Assembly: GCA_029553955.1 (NCBI GenBank)
Contig: JAKPJZ010000093.1
Location: 1 to 64,000, forward strand
DNA: 64,000 nt
Source of the DNA: Chloroflexota bacterium
Lineage (GTDB): Bacteria; Chloroflexota; Anaerolineae; SpSt-313
Direction of reading: 5' to 3'
Below are positions 1 to 8,639 of this stretch, piece by piece (position 1 is the first letter of the stretch; each line of letters begins with the position of its first letter). A program made the translations under genes and the position numbers. Below the pieces are notes generated by a model, which did not search any database, was not told the origin of the DNA, and was given only the letters and a program-made list of their open reading frames with translations.

Positions 1-1
1 A

Positions 2-130
2 CGGATGGCTGGACCCGGCATGCGCTGGAACAGGAAAGGTGCCGAGCGCGTGATCCCAGTCCGGGCAGCTATCCTCAGCAATCGCTTCGACGGTGTCTGG
101 GAGACTGTCTACAACTTGCCCCAAAACTGA
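2..130 (+). pseudogene. C-terminal end of a transposase (ISKra4-like), cut by the window edge
   Basis: The first 43 codons of the window form an open frame that enters from the left edge and ends in TGA at 128-130. It reads as a typical transposase tail, with GMRWNRKGAE followed by an R-A-I-L stretch and a W near the end, as I remember it from ISKra4-type enzymes. Only the C-terminus is visible, so whether the full gene is intact cannot be judged. The family is assigned by memory of the motif, not by a search. Confidence 0.5.
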
Positions 131-155
131 ACTACACCCCCTCCAGCGCCCATGG

Positions 156-183
156 TTGCCTCACGGCCCGGATAGGCTACAAT
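156..183 (+). promoter_or_regulatory. Promoter of the M28 peptidase gene
   Basis: TTGCCT at 156-161 and TACAAT at 178-183 are separated by 16 bp. They lie 40 bp before the AGGAGG-preceded ATG at 225. Confidence 0.55.
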
Positions 184-224
184 ACGAGTCATACAGCCAT
201 GCCATCAACGAGGAGGAACACCCC

Positions 225-1568
225 ATGCCCGAGCTGACCCACTTTGACGGCGCGCGCGCCTTCGCCCACCTGCGACATCTGGCCGTGGAGATCGGCGGCC
301 GCCTGGGCGGCAGCCCGCAGGAGAAGCAGGCCGCCGCCGCCATCGAGGCCCACTTCCGCTCGCTGGGCCTGAGCACGCGCCGGCAGCCCTTCCCGGTGCG
401 CACCTACGGCGCCGTGGAGGCGCAACTCGAGATCCTCGACCCGCCCCTCGGCCGCATCCCCTGTGAGATGTTCTACCTCTCACAGGATACGCCGCCTGAA
501 GGCGTGACGGGCGACATCCACTTTGCCGGCTCGGGCGGGGTGGAGAGCATCGGCCCCGAGTGGCGCGGCAAGATCGTGGCCGTGCTCGGCGGCCTGCGCG
601 GCGAGGCCCACGACCTGGCGATGCGCTTTGCGCCGCTGGCCATCATCTCCATCAGCGACCAGCTCGCCACCCCGCCGATCCGCGTGGAGCAACTGCCCGA
701 GGTGCGCGCCAAGGTGGGCGCGGTGCCCGAGGTGCTCATCGCCCACAGCGATGGCCTGCACCTGGTGCGCGAGGGGGCGCGGCGGGCGCGCATCGTGGCC
801 CGCTCACAGGAGGGCGAGGCCACCTCGCAGAACGTCGTCGCCGAGCTGCCCGGCGCCGTCTACCCCGACGAGATCGTTGTCATCGGCGGCCACTACGACA
901 GCTCGCTGGCCATCCAGGGCGCCAGCGATAACGCCGGCGGCACTGCGCTCGTCATGGAACTGGCGCGGGTCTTTGCCGCGCGCGGCTCGGCGCGCACGCT
1001 GCGCTTTGTGGCCTGGGGCGCCGAGGAGCTGGGCCTGCGCGGCAGCGTGCACTATATCAAGGCGCTCAAGGCCGCCGACAAGGCCGCCCGCGAGGCGCCC
1101 GGCTTTGTGCCCGGCCGCGACCACACCGAGCTGGAGCAGCACCGCCTCTGCGTCAACATCGACGTGCAGGGGGCGCTCTTGGGCCAGAACCGCTCCCTGG
1201 CCCTGGGCCCGCGCGAGCTCGCCGCCGCGGTGACCCTGCTCGCCAAGGAGCGCGGCCCCGCCTTCGAGGTCAAGGAGGACGTCTACTCGTCGGACGGCAC
1301 GCCGCTCTCGGAGGCCGGCATCCCCTCCGTCTCGTTCGTGCGCTCGGGCGCCACCACCTCGTACCTGCACACCCCCGGCGACCTCATCGACTACCTCGGC
1401 CCCGAGCCGCTGGCCGTGCAGGGCGCGTTCATCGAGACCTTTCTCGAACGTTACGTGGCCAGCGCGCGCAGCTTTCCCTTCGAGCGCCAGGTGCCGGAAG
1501 AGATGCAGAAAAAGATCCGCGAGTACTTTGAGAAGCGGCTGCGCATCGACTACTACGAGGAGGACTGA
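225..1568 (+). CDS. M28-family zinc aminopeptidase/peptidase
   Basis: A 447-residue metallopeptidase of the M28 (aminopeptidase Y/S) clan that probably removes N-terminal residues from peptides. The two-zinc site is complete in outline: HYD at His223, SDN at Asp235, a paired Glu at 267-268 (one catalytic, one metal ligand), Asp313 in NIDVQG and His382 in LHTPGD. The region before residue 200 resembles the protease-associated insert of the family. The frame is open upstream, but ATG 225 follows AGGAGG at 211-216 and is the only start with a good ribosome site. No clear signal peptide is seen, so it may be cytoplasmic. It is monocistronic, followed by a low-complexity repeat and a convergent neighbour. 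Confidence 0.9.
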   Translation: MPELTHFDGARAFAHLRHLAVEIGGRLGGSPQEKQAAAAIEAHFRSLGLSTRRQPFPVRTYGAVEAQLEILDPPLGRIPCEMFYLSQDTPPEGVTGDIHFAGSGGVESIGPEWRGKIVAVLGGLRGEAHDLAMRFAPLAIISISDQLATPPIRVEQLPEVRAKVGAVPEVLIAHSDGLHLVREGARRARIVARSQEGEATSQNVVAELPGAVYPDEIVVIGGHYDSSLAIQGASDNAGGTALVMELARVFAARGSARTLRFVAWGAEELGLRGSVHYIKALKAADKAAREAPGFVPGRDHTELEQHRLCVNIDVQGALLGQNRSLALGPRELAAAVTLLAKERGPAFEVKEDVYSSDGTPLSEAGIPSVSFVRSGATTSYLHTPGDLIDYLGPEPLAVQGAFIETFLERYVASARSFPFERQVPEEMQKKIREYFEKRLRIDYYEED

Positions 1569-1569
1569 G

Positions 1570-1794
1570 AGGGCGCGAAAGGAGCACGAAAGGAGCGCGA
1601 AAGGAGCACGAAAGGGGCGCCATCTTTCTCGCCCCTTTTCGCGTCGCTTTCGCGCCGTTTCGTGCCTTTCGCGCCCTCTCGCCCCTTTTCGCGTCGCTTT
1701 CGTGCCGTTTCGTGCCTTTCGCGCCCTCTTGCGCCTTTCGCGCCCTCTTGCGCCTTTCGCGCCCTTTCGTGCCTTTCGCGCCTTTCGCGCCCCC
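1570..1794. repeat. Low-complexity CTTTCGCGCC / GGCGCGAAAG repeat block
   Basis: Between the convergent peptidase and MscS genes lie repeated 11-13 bp words. GCGAAAGGAGC-type words fill the left 50 bp and the complementary CTTTCGCGCC-type words fill the rest, so the block can fold back on itself. The same words recur at 31596-31691. It may terminate both flanking transcripts. Confidence 0.8.
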
Positions 1795-3288
1795 TCAGTT
1801 CTCTCGTCTCTGCAGGGCGAGTATCCCCTCCACGGCCTCCGCGAACAGCTCGCCCATCACCCGCTTCTCGCGCACAAAGCCCTCGAGGTGGATGTCGTCG
1901 ATGTACACATAGAGCTGCAGCGAGACGCCCTTCAGGTCCACGTGCGCGGGCTGCACCAGGGGGCGCTTCCAGGCGGGCGTGATCTGCTTGAAAGAGCGGG
2001 GCAGCCACTCCATCAGCTCGACGATGAGGTCGTCGAGGCGCTGCGCCTGGTAGAGGTCGGGGCTGTGCAGGTGCTTGCGCAGGCCCTCCAGGCGGCTATC
2101 GAGGGCGCCGAGCCGCATCTCGGCATCGCTCAGCAGGCGCTCGCGGTCGTCGGGGTAGCTCGCCAGCCTGGGGTCGGCCGCACGAGCCTGCGCCCACGCG
2201 CGCATGGCACGCACCAGATGATCGGGGTAGGCGTGCATGGCGTTGAGCTCGGCCATCAGATGGCGCAGCTCCTGTACCGAAAGGCCGCTGCACTCGGCAC
2301 GCCGCACCTTGCCCAGCAGGTCGGTGAGCGACTGCTCCACCTCCGCCAGGTAGCCGTCGAGCTCCCGCTCGCGCTCCAGCGCGGCGAGGCCCCACTCCAG
2401 CTCGCGGGCCCGGGCCGAGCCCGGCTCTGCCGCCTGCAGGGTGCGCCGCATCGCCTCCTGCTTCTCGGCGGGGCGCCCCAGCACATAGGGGTTCGCATCG
2501 GCCAGCGCGAGCAGCAGCTCCGTCCCGGGGCCAATCAAGCGCGGGTCGGGCAGCGGCACGATGACGCGCACCTTGAGGTCGGGGCTGGGCCGCGTGAGGT
2601 TGGTCAGCTTGGTCGTCGCCAGGATGCTGTTGGCCAGGTAGACCTCGGCGTGGCTCTCGGTGTTGTACAGCGTGGTGACGCGCAGGCCGATCTGCTTGAT
2701 CTGGCAGACCACGCCGTCGATGACGATGAGGTCGCCAAAGCGGAAGGGGGTGTCGACCAGCAGCATCACGCCGCCGAGGATGTTCTTCAGCGTATCGCCC
2801 AGCGAGAGCCCAAGGAAGAGCGCCGCGCCGCCGGCGGTGACGACGACGGTGGAAAAGTCGGCCCCAAGCAGCCGCAGCATCAGCACCGCGCCGGTGACGA
2901 TGATGACCACCGGCGCCAGCACGTCGAGCACGGGAAAGAGGACGTCGTCAAAGTTGGCCTCGGTGCGCCGCGCCAAGCGCCGCCCGTAATACAGCACCGT
3001 GTCGCGCACCAGACGCCAAACGCACCAGGTCACCACGCCGATAAGGGCGATGCCCGCGCCCCGGCGCACCACCTCCACCACGCCATCCGGCAGCTCGCTG
3101 CGCCCGCTCAGGTCGATGGCGGCCCATAGGCTCAGGGCCAGCACCGCCGGCCACTGCACCACGCCCACGATGACGTCGTCGATGTCGTTCGGCGTGCGCC
3201 GCGCCCACCAGGCCGCGATCCAGAAGAGGATGACGTAGGTGCCGACAATCGCTCCCAGCCACGCCAGTGCGATGTTGTGCGGAGGCAT
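1795..3288 (-). CDS. MscS-family mechanosensitive ion channel
   Basis: A 497-residue small-conductance mechanosensitive channel homologue in the cytoplasmic membrane. Hydrophobic segments near residues 5-25, 40-60 and 75-100 precede a pore-lining helix rich in Gly and Ala (VVVTAGGAALFLGLSLGDTL) and the MscS beta domain (DTPFRFGDLIVIDGVVCQIK). The core is followed by about 250 mostly helical, charged residues, an unusually long cytoplasmic tail. ATG 3288 has AGGGAG ten bases upstream; the extra 28 codons of the longer frame look non-coding. MscS members release solutes on hypo-osmotic shock; gating partners cannot be read from context. It converges on the M28 gene. Confidence 0.88.
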   Translation of the reverse strand: MPPHNIALAWLGAIVGTYVILFWIAAWWARRTPNDIDDVIVGVVQWPAVLALSLWAAIDLSGRSELPDGVVEVVRRGAGIALIGVVTWCVWRLVRDTVLYYGRRLARRTEANFDDVLFPVLDVLAPVVIIVTGAVLMLRLLGADFSTVVVTAGGAALFLGLSLGDTLKNILGGVMLLVDTPFRFGDLIVIDGVVCQIKQIGLRVTTLYNTESHAEVYLANSILATTKLTNLTRPSPDLKVRVIVPLPDPRLIGPGTELLLALADANPYVLGRPAEKQEAMRRTLQAAEPGSARARELEWGLAALERERELDGYLAEVEQSLTDLLGKVRRAECSGLSVQELRHLMAELNAMHAYPDHLVRAMRAWAQARAADPRLASYPDDRERLLSDAEMRLGALDSRLEGLRKHLHSPDLYQAQRLDDLIVELMEWLPRSFKQITPAWKRPLVQPAHVDLKGVSLQLYVYIDDIHLEGFVREKRVMGELFAEAVEGILALQRREN

Positions 3289-3371
3289 GAGGCGATTCTC
3301 CCTTTCAGAACGCGGCCGGCACTTCAGGCCGCCAGTCAGCGAAGCTGCGCTCGACCAGACGAAGATAGCCA

Positions 3372-3446
3372 CCGCAGAGGCGCAGAGGACGCAGAGAAGA
3401 TCATTAGCGCCTCTGCGCCCTCTGCGCCTCTGCAGTGAGATCCTGA
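3372..3446. repeat. GCAGAGGCGCAGAG-type inverted repeat
   Basis: Words of the type CCGCAGAGGCGCAGAG face their complements (GCGCCTCTGCGCCCTCTGCG) across a short loop, between mscS and kbl. A half copy recurs at about 33600-33635. The word family is widespread between genes in many bacteria. Confidence 0.7.
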
Positions 3447-3474
3447 CTCAGTCATTGAGCATCTTCGGGGGTGC

Positions 3475-4659
3475 CTAGATTACCCCCAGCCGCCTGCCGA
3501 CGCGCTCGAACGCCGCCAGGCCGAACTCCAGGTCGCTCTGCGCGAGACCGGCCGAAATCATGACGCGGATGCGCGCCTTGCCGCGGGGCACGGTGGGGAA
3601 GCCCAGGGCCATGGCAAAGACGCCCTCTTCGAAGAGCTGCCGCGAGAACTCTTTGGCCAACGGCGCCTCGCCCAACATCACCGGTGTGATCGGGGTGACG
3701 CTCTGCCCGGTGTTGAAGCCCAGGCGCACCATCTCGGCCTTGAAGGTGCGCGTGTTCTCCCACAGCCTGTCGACGAGGTCGGTCGACTCTTCGAGCACGT
3801 CGATGGCCGCGATGCACGCCGCAACATCGGCCGGCGTGGCTGCGCTCGAGAAGAGGAAGGGCCGCGCGCGCTGTCGCAAATAGTCGGTGATCAGCTTCTT
3901 GCCGGCCACCACGCCACCCATGACGCCGAACGCCTTGGAGAGCGTGCCCACTTCGACATCGACCTTGCCGTGCAGGTGAAAGTGATCGGCGATGCCACGG
4001 CCGCCCCGGCCCATGACGCCCTCGCCGTGAGCATCGTCGACCATGAACAGGCAGCCGCAGCGCTCGGCAATCTCGTACTCTTGGTCGAGCGGGGCCACGT
4101 CGCCGTCCATCGAGAAGACGCCATCGGTGATGACGAGGGCGCGACGATACTGCCCGCGCTTCTCTTCGAGCACCCGCGCCAGGTCCTCAGGGCTGCAGTG
4201 CGCAAAGCGCTCGATGCGCGCCCCCGACAGGCGGCAGCCGTCGATGATGGAGGCGTGGTTCAGTTCGTCGGAAAAGACGCCGTCTTCCTTCCCCACCAGC
4301 ACCGGGATCACCGCCAGGTTGGCGCAGAAACCCGACTGGAACGAGATCACGCCCTCGGCGCCCTTGAAGCGCGCCATGCGCTCCTCGAACTGCAGGTGCA
4401 GGTCCATGGTGCCGGCGATGGAGCGCACCGCCGCCGGGCCCACGCCATACGCCTCGATCGCCTTCGCGGCCGCTTCCTTCAGCCTTGGATGGTTGGCCAG
4501 GCCCAGGTAGTTGTTGGTGCAGAGGTTGAGCACCCTCTTGCCGTCCACCACCGTCCACGGCCCCTGGGCCGACTGAATGGTGCGGATGTTGATGAACAGC
4601 CCCTGATCCTTCAGGGCAGCGACGTCATCGGTGATGAAAGCCAGCTTGTCGGCGGTCAC
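3475..4659 (-). CDS. kbl: Glycine C-acetyltransferase (2-amino-3-ketobutyrate CoA ligase)
   Basis: A 394-residue PLP enzyme of the alpha-oxoamine synthase family. It cleaves 2-amino-3-oxobutyrate with CoA into glycine and acetyl-CoA, the second step of threonine degradation. The PLP lysine is K242 in GTLSKAFG; VDDAHGEGVMG and CTNNYLGLANHP are family signatures. I chose the GTG at 4659, preceded by GAGGAGGGAATCC, over the ATG at 4725; the extra 22 residues encode part of an intergenic GCGTACTGCGTAC repeat, and 394 is close to the usual length. It is third in the tdh operon, which fixes its role: tdh supplies its substrate. Confidence 0.93.
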   Translation of the reverse strand: MTADKLAFITDDVAALKDQGLFINIRTIQSAQGPWTVVDGKRVLNLCTNNYLGLANHPRLKEAAAKAIEAYGVGPAAVRSIAGTMDLHLQFEERMARFKGAEGVISFQSGFCANLAVIPVLVGKEDGVFSDELNHASIIDGCRLSGARIERFAHCSPEDLARVLEEKRGQYRRALVITDGVFSMDGDVAPLDQEYEIAERCGCLFMVDDAHGEGVMGRGGRGIADHFHLHGKVDVEVGTLSKAFGVMGGVVAGKKLITDYLRQRARPFLFSSAATPADVAACIAAIDVLEESTDLVDRLWENTRTFKAEMVRLGFNTGQSVTPITPVMLGEAPLAKEFSRQLFEEGVFAMALGFPTVPRGKARIRVMISAGLAQSDLEFGLAAFERVGRRLGVI

Positions 4660-4679
4660 GGATTCCCTCCTCGAAATTG

Positions 4680-4750
4680 CACGCGCAGCGTACTGCGTAC
4701 TACGTACTGCGTGACTGCGCGCCATTACGCATTACGCAGTACGCCTCACA
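4680..4750. repeat. ACGCATTACGC/GCGTACTGCG word array
   Basis: Tandem 9-11 bp words (TACTGCGTACTACG and the complementary-type ATTACGCATTACGCAG) fill the gap between the redoxin-like gene and kbl. The same word family recurs near 11450, 17750, 23420, 36690 and 41110. Confidence 0.75.
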
Positions 4751-4780
4751 TCATGACCACACGGGCCACTCGGCAACGCC

Positions 4781-5290
4781 TCACTCGGGGCACTGGATGG
4801 CAATGAACGACAACCACTGCTCGATCTGCTCATAGAGCTCCGGGTCGAGCGGATCGGCGTTGATCACGGCAGCATAGGGCGCGCCGAACTGGTCGAGCAC
4901 GAAGACGAGATGGCTCGTGCCCGTGTCGCCCGCCAGCAGGGTCTCATAGCTCTGGCGCATCCGGCCGCCCTCATCGGCCACCACCGGAAAGTGATAGGCC
5001 AGGCCACGATCGCTGCCCCGGATATCGTCCGCGCTGCCGGACAACAGCGCCAGCACCACGGAGCCCTCGCGGCTGAGCGCCTCGGCATGCTCCGAAAACG
5101 CGCGCAGCGCCGGCGTCCACTCGGCCGGGCCCGACCCCGTCACGAAGAACAGCACCTGCTTCTGTCGCTGCCGGTAGATGCTCGCACAGATGGTATCGCC
5201 CGTCGCGGAGGCCAGGCAAAAGTCGGGAGCGGGCACCAGGGCCTCGGGCCTCTGGAATGCATGCACCTTCACCGACCGTACCCCCTTCAC
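4781..5290 (-). CDS. Redoxin-like protein lacking the peroxidatic cysteine
   Basis: A 169-residue protein with the thioredoxin-fold layout of AhpC/TSA redoxins: PAPDFCLASATGD, a strand then FFVTGSGPAEWTPALRAF, FPVVADEGGRMRQSY and VFVLDQFGAPYAAV. The T-x-x-C motif expected after FFVTG is replaced by GSGPAEW, with no cysteine, so peroxidase activity is unlikely; a chaperone, regulatory or scaffold role is open. Start is GTG at 5290; an in-frame GTG at 5272 is also possible. It sits between tdh and kbl, on the same strand, 25 bp after tdh, so it is probably co-transcribed with the threonine pathway. Family assignment is from sequence layout only. Confidence 0.65.
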   Translation of the reverse strand: MKGVRSVKVHAFQRPEALVPAPDFCLASATGDTICASIYRQRQKQVLFFVTGSGPAEWTPALRAFSEHAEALSREGSVVLALLSGSADDIRGSDRGLAYHFPVVADEGGRMRQSYETLLAGDTGTSHLVFVLDQFGAPYAAVINADPLDPELYEQIEQWLSFIAIQCPE

Positions 5291-5315
5291 GTGCAGAGTA
5301 TGCCGCCTCCGACGT

Positions 5316-6371
5316 CTATGGATACATCACAATCTTGGCCGCCACACGATCGGAAGCGGTCATGAGGTCAAAGCCGTGCTGGAACTCGTCGAGCGTGATG
5401 CGGTGGGTGATCACCGGCTTGGGATCCAGCGCGCCCGACTTGAACATGCCGGCCATCTGGTACCAACTCTGCCAAAGCTGGCGGCCGTTGATGCCATAGA
5501 TGGTCGCGCCCTTGAAGATGATCTGCTTGTTCAGGTCGAGCGTGATCGGCTGCGAGGGGATGCCAAAGATGCTCACGCGCCCGCCCTTGCGCAGGGCGGA
5601 GAACCCCTGGTCGATCGCCGTTTGGCTGCCGGTCATCTCGACGACCACGTCGACTCCGACCCCTTGCGTCGCGTCCAGCAAGGTGCGGACCACATCGGTG
5701 CCCGGCTCGGTGATGTTGAGCGAGATGGTCGCCCCCAGGGTCTTGCCGATGGCCAGGCGTGCCGGATACTTGCCGACGTGGGCCACCAGGCTGGCGCCGG
5801 CCGCCTTGGCCACGCCGACGGCAAAGAGGCCAGTCGGACCGTCGCCGAACACGACCACCGACCTGCCGGCGACCGGCTCGGCCAGCACGGCATAGACCGA
5901 GTTGCCGCAGGGGTCCTGGATGGAGGCAATGGCAGGGTCCAGGTCGGGATCGTTGACCCAGGCCGAGGTCTCGGGCAGGGCCACGTACTCGGCGAAGCAG
6001 CCGTCCACATCCACGCCAAAGATTTCGAGGTTGGCGCAGATGTGTGCCTGCCCGGCGCGGCAGACGGGGCAGGTGCCGTCGAAGCGGTGCGAGTCGGCGG
6101 AGACGAAATCGCCCACTTGGAGCGAGCGCACGGCGCTGCCGACCTCGACGACATCGCCACAGAACTCGTGGCCGATGGTGTAGGGCATCTTTTTGATGCG
6201 GCCCTGCGCCCAGGCGTCCCACTTGTAGATGTGCACGTCGGTGCCGCAGATCGAGGTCGCGCGAACCTTGACCAGCACTTCGCGGGGGCCAATTTTGGGG
6301 ATGGGGACCCGGGCCATCTCGAGGCCCGGCCCCGGCCGCGGCTTGATAATGGCGCGCATTGTTTCGGGCAT
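5316..6371 (-). CDS. tdh: L-threonine 3-dehydrogenase (zinc-dependent MDR family)
   Basis: A 351-residue NAD-dependent dehydrogenase that oxidises L-threonine to 2-amino-3-oxobutyrate, the substrate of kbl. The N-terminus has TSICGTDVHIYKWDAWAQ with catalytic-zinc ligands Cys42, His68 and Glu69, closely matching known Tdh; the Rossmann part has GDGPTGLFAVGVAKAAG. In the structural-zinc loop the usual four-cysteine set is D98-x2-C101-x2-C104-x7-C112, so the first cysteine is aspartate. ATG 6371 follows AAGGGAG; upstream codons look non-coding. First gene of a three-gene minus-strand operon with its own promoter. A related sorbitol or butanediol dehydrogenase is less likely given kbl downstream. 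Confidence 0.9.
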   Translation of the reverse strand: MPETMRAIIKPRPGPGLEMARVPIPKIGPREVLVKVRATSICGTDVHIYKWDAWAQGRIKKMPYTIGHEFCGDVVEVGSAVRSLQVGDFVSADSHRFDGTCPVCRAGQAHICANLEIFGVDVDGCFAEYVALPETSAWVNDPDLDPAIASIQDPCGNSVYAVLAEPVAGRSVVVFGDGPTGLFAVGVAKAAGASLVAHVGKYPARLAIGKTLGATISLNITEPGTDVVRTLLDATQGVGVDVVVEMTGSQTAIDQGFSALRKGGRVSIFGIPSQPITLDLNKQIIFKGATIYGINGRQLWQSWYQMAGMFKSGALDPKPVITHRITLDEFQHGFDLMTASDRVAAKIVMYP

Positions 6372-6461
6372 GGCAACCACTCCCTTCGAGCGTCCACAGG
6401 GTGAACAGCCGGCAGGGCCCGCGCCGCTCGTCAAGGCGCGAGCAGTGAGCCCTCTCTTTCG

Positions 6462-6490
6462 AGTATATCACTGCGGCTGAGCGGGGTCAA
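6462..6490 (-). promoter_or_regulatory. Promoter of the tdh operon
   Basis: Reading the minus strand, TTGACC (6490-6485) and TATACT (6467-6462) are 17 bp apart. This is a near-consensus sigma70 promoter about 90 bp upstream of tdh. Confidence 0.7.
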
Positions 6491-6517
6491 AAGGGAACAC
6501 GAGCTGTCACACACGCA

Positions 6518-6546
6518 TTGACGACAGACAGGACTCGTGGTATCAT
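6518..6546 (+). promoter_or_regulatory. Promoter of the DinB-like gene
   Basis: TTGACG at 6518-6523 and TATCAT at 6541-6546 with a 17-bp spacer, about 80 bp before the start codon. It is divergent from the tdh promoter with only 27 bp between the -35 boxes, so one regulator could cover both. Confidence 0.65.
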
Positions 6547-6625
6547 GCAGAACGTCGGTTCTGTTCATGCCGCCGGCATTCGACGGCATGCTTGCCGGCC
6601 CCTGGGCCACCAAGGAGGACAGATC

Positions 6626-7576
6626 ATGAAGCCGGAACTCTGCCTCGACCGCCTGATCCTCGAACGCGCCAAGCTCTACGACACCCTGCTCGGCCTCGAC
6701 GAGGCCACGCTCAGCACACAGCCCCTCTGCGGCGCGTGGACGGCCAAAGACGTCTTGGCGCACATCGCCGGTTGGGAGGCCCGCGCCGCCCGCCGCCTGC
6801 CCGACCTGGTGGCCGGCCGCGGCATGGAAATCGCCGACGTGCCCGACGTCGATGCCTACAACGCCGAGCTCGTGGCCCAGCGCCAGGACCTGTCGCTTGC
6901 CGGCGTGCTGGCCGAACTGGAAGAGACCCTGCGCAGCCTCGCGCGCACCTTTGGCGAGCTGCCCGCAGCGCAGCAGGCAGAGCAGCACCGCGTGCCCTGG
7001 GGCGAGGTCAGCGCCGCCGGCTGGGTTGAGCTCGAGGCCGGCCACGATGCCGAACACGCCGCCGCCATCGCCGCCTGGCGCCGCGAGGCCCAGCCTACCG
7101 CTGCGCCCGGCCCCAGTTGCCTGCTGCAGGCGGCCATCCGCGATGCCCGCTGGGCCGTCGCCCGCCTCACAGGCCACATGCCGCCCAGCGCGCGCGACAC
7201 CATCCCGCTCTGCGGCCAGTGGACGGCCAAGGACGTGGTAGGCCACCTCGCCGACTGGACAGCCACCATGGCCGCTGCCGCCGCACAGGCGCCCCACAGC
7301 GGCACGCTGCCCGCGCTGCCGATGGATGACGAGGCGCTCGAGGCCTGGAACGGCGAACACGCCATGCGCCGCGCCATGCAGCCCTGGCATGCGGTGTGGG
7401 CCGACTATGACGCCGCCTGCCGCGAGTTGCTCGCGACCGTCGAGGCCCTCGGCGAGCAGGGGCTGGCCCAGCACATCCCCGGCGCCACGCCCCCCGCGCT
7501 CTACCAGTGGTTAGCCCTCAGCGGGCACGACGTCGAGCACGCCCGCCAGATGCTGGCCTGGCTGCAGCAGGCGTAG
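6626..7576 (+). CDS. Tandem DinB / maleylpyruvate-isomerase-like protein
   Basis: A 316-residue protein made of two DinB-like four-helix domains. Each half has the same signature, CGAWTAKDVLAHIAGW near residue 35 and CGQWTAKDVVGHLADW near residue 195, and ends in a GHDxEHA motif. The histidines of LAH/VGH plus the paired H of GHDxEH form the usual metal triad in both halves. Family members include thiol-dependent transferases and isomerases (mycothiol or bacillithiol as cofactor); the substrate here is unknown. ATG 6626 follows AAGGAGG. The repeats are also similar in DNA sequence, pointing to internal duplication. Monocistronic. Confidence 0.8.
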   Translation: MKPELCLDRLILERAKLYDTLLGLDEATLSTQPLCGAWTAKDVLAHIAGWEARAARRLPDLVAGRGMEIADVPDVDAYNAELVAQRQDLSLAGVLAELEETLRSLARTFGELPAAQQAEQHRVPWGEVSAAGWVELEAGHDAEHAAAIAAWRREAQPTAAPGPSCLLQAAIRDARWAVARLTGHMPPSARDTIPLCGQWTAKDVVGHLADWTATMAAAAAQAPHSGTLPALPMDDEALEAWNGEHAMRRAMQPWHAVWADYDAACRELLATVEALGEQGLAQHIPGATPPALYQWLALSGHDVEHARQMLAWLQQA

Positions 7577-8639
7577 GCCCCTGAAGGCAGCGGGGCGGCT
7601 GCCACGCCGCCGGAACCATTCGCAGCCGCCTCCGCTGGATTTCCGCCGGAGTCGCCGGGTTCCCGGCCCCTTATGTACAGCCCCTGTCACGGTCGGCTGC
7701 CGCCGGGGCGCCGATTCTGCCCTTCCAGCCCCGGGCATCGGCGGCTCGCAGCCCCCTGCCCACTCGCGCAGGCCGTTGGCGACTTGCCGATTCCGTTATG
7801 TCTGCAACCTTTTATGGTCCATTCAGGCCGCCTTTGCAGGATTTACCCTACTTTTACGCTGCTTATGTTCGCTCGCCGGCCCCCCGCCGGCCTTTGCCGG
7901 GCCCTGCCACGGGCCCCGAGGCCCCGCGATGGCCGAATCTGGGCCGTGCCCCACGTTCTGGGCACTGCCACGCGCCGCGCTGGCGGCGCTACACGCCGAG
8001 CGCCACCAGGCCCCCGTCGGACGATTCCGCGCCTCCGGCAGCACCCGAAGCCGCTCGCCGGCGTCGCTCTGTGGCCACACCGGCGCCCTTTGTCCATCCT
8101 GTGCACCCCTTGGCGCCCCGCAGCCACCCCGATGCGTGCGGTTTGTGCACGCCGTGCAGCCATTGCCGCCTGTTGCGGCGGCTTGTGCTCACCGCGTGCA
8201 GCGGCGCCGCGCCCAGCCGGCCTCCCCTGCTAAGGCCACCCCCCCACCGCCCAGGGGCGGCCCACAAAAAAAGCGCCGCTGCCGGCCCCTGCACGGGGCT
8301 GGCGACAACGCTCGCCTCCCAGATCTCGCCCCATACCTTCGAAAGATCGCCGGCGCAGCGCACGCCGTGCTCGCACCGGTCCTTCACTCGCAGCCTGGCC
8401 ACATCGCCCTGCGCCTGCGCCCCCGCCAACCCGCCCGCACAGCCTCACCCTGCCGCGCCGCGCCGGCACATCTTCACCACGCCAGGCATGGCCTACACAC
8501 GAGCGCTATCTGGGTGACCACCCGCATTACCCTCTTCTCGTGAGGGCTTGAGTCCCTGGCACCGCGTGCATCAACGTCAGGCCCAGCGGCTCAAGCCGCC
8601 ACTACAAAGGGCGCAGCCCCCCGCTTCGTAGTAAGGGCT
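7577..8639. other. Gene-free C-rich island
   Basis: About 1.06 kb without a convincing gene. From about 7680 to 8480 the plus strand is strongly biased to C over G (35 C against 13 G in 8401-8460, 30 against 13 in 8221-8280), unlike the flanking genes where they are nearly equal. Overlapping frames exist on both strands (for example 7776-8543) but lack ribosome sites, known motifs and codon periodicity. The last 110 bp carry repeats of the AAGGGCTTTAGCCCTTT type. I did not recognise RNase P, tmRNA, SRP or 6S RNA signatures on either strand. Confidence 0.6.

Noticed and set aside
1528-3129. 533-codon plus-strand frame opposite the MscS gene
   Set aside because: Antisense shadow of a well-supported membrane channel gene; GC-rich DNA commonly leaves the opposite frame open.
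7776-8543. 255-codon open frame and overlapping long frames in the 7.6-8.6 kb gap
   Set aside because: No ribosome site, no motif, Pro/Ala/Arg/His-heavy composition expected from C-rich DNA, and several frames open at once.
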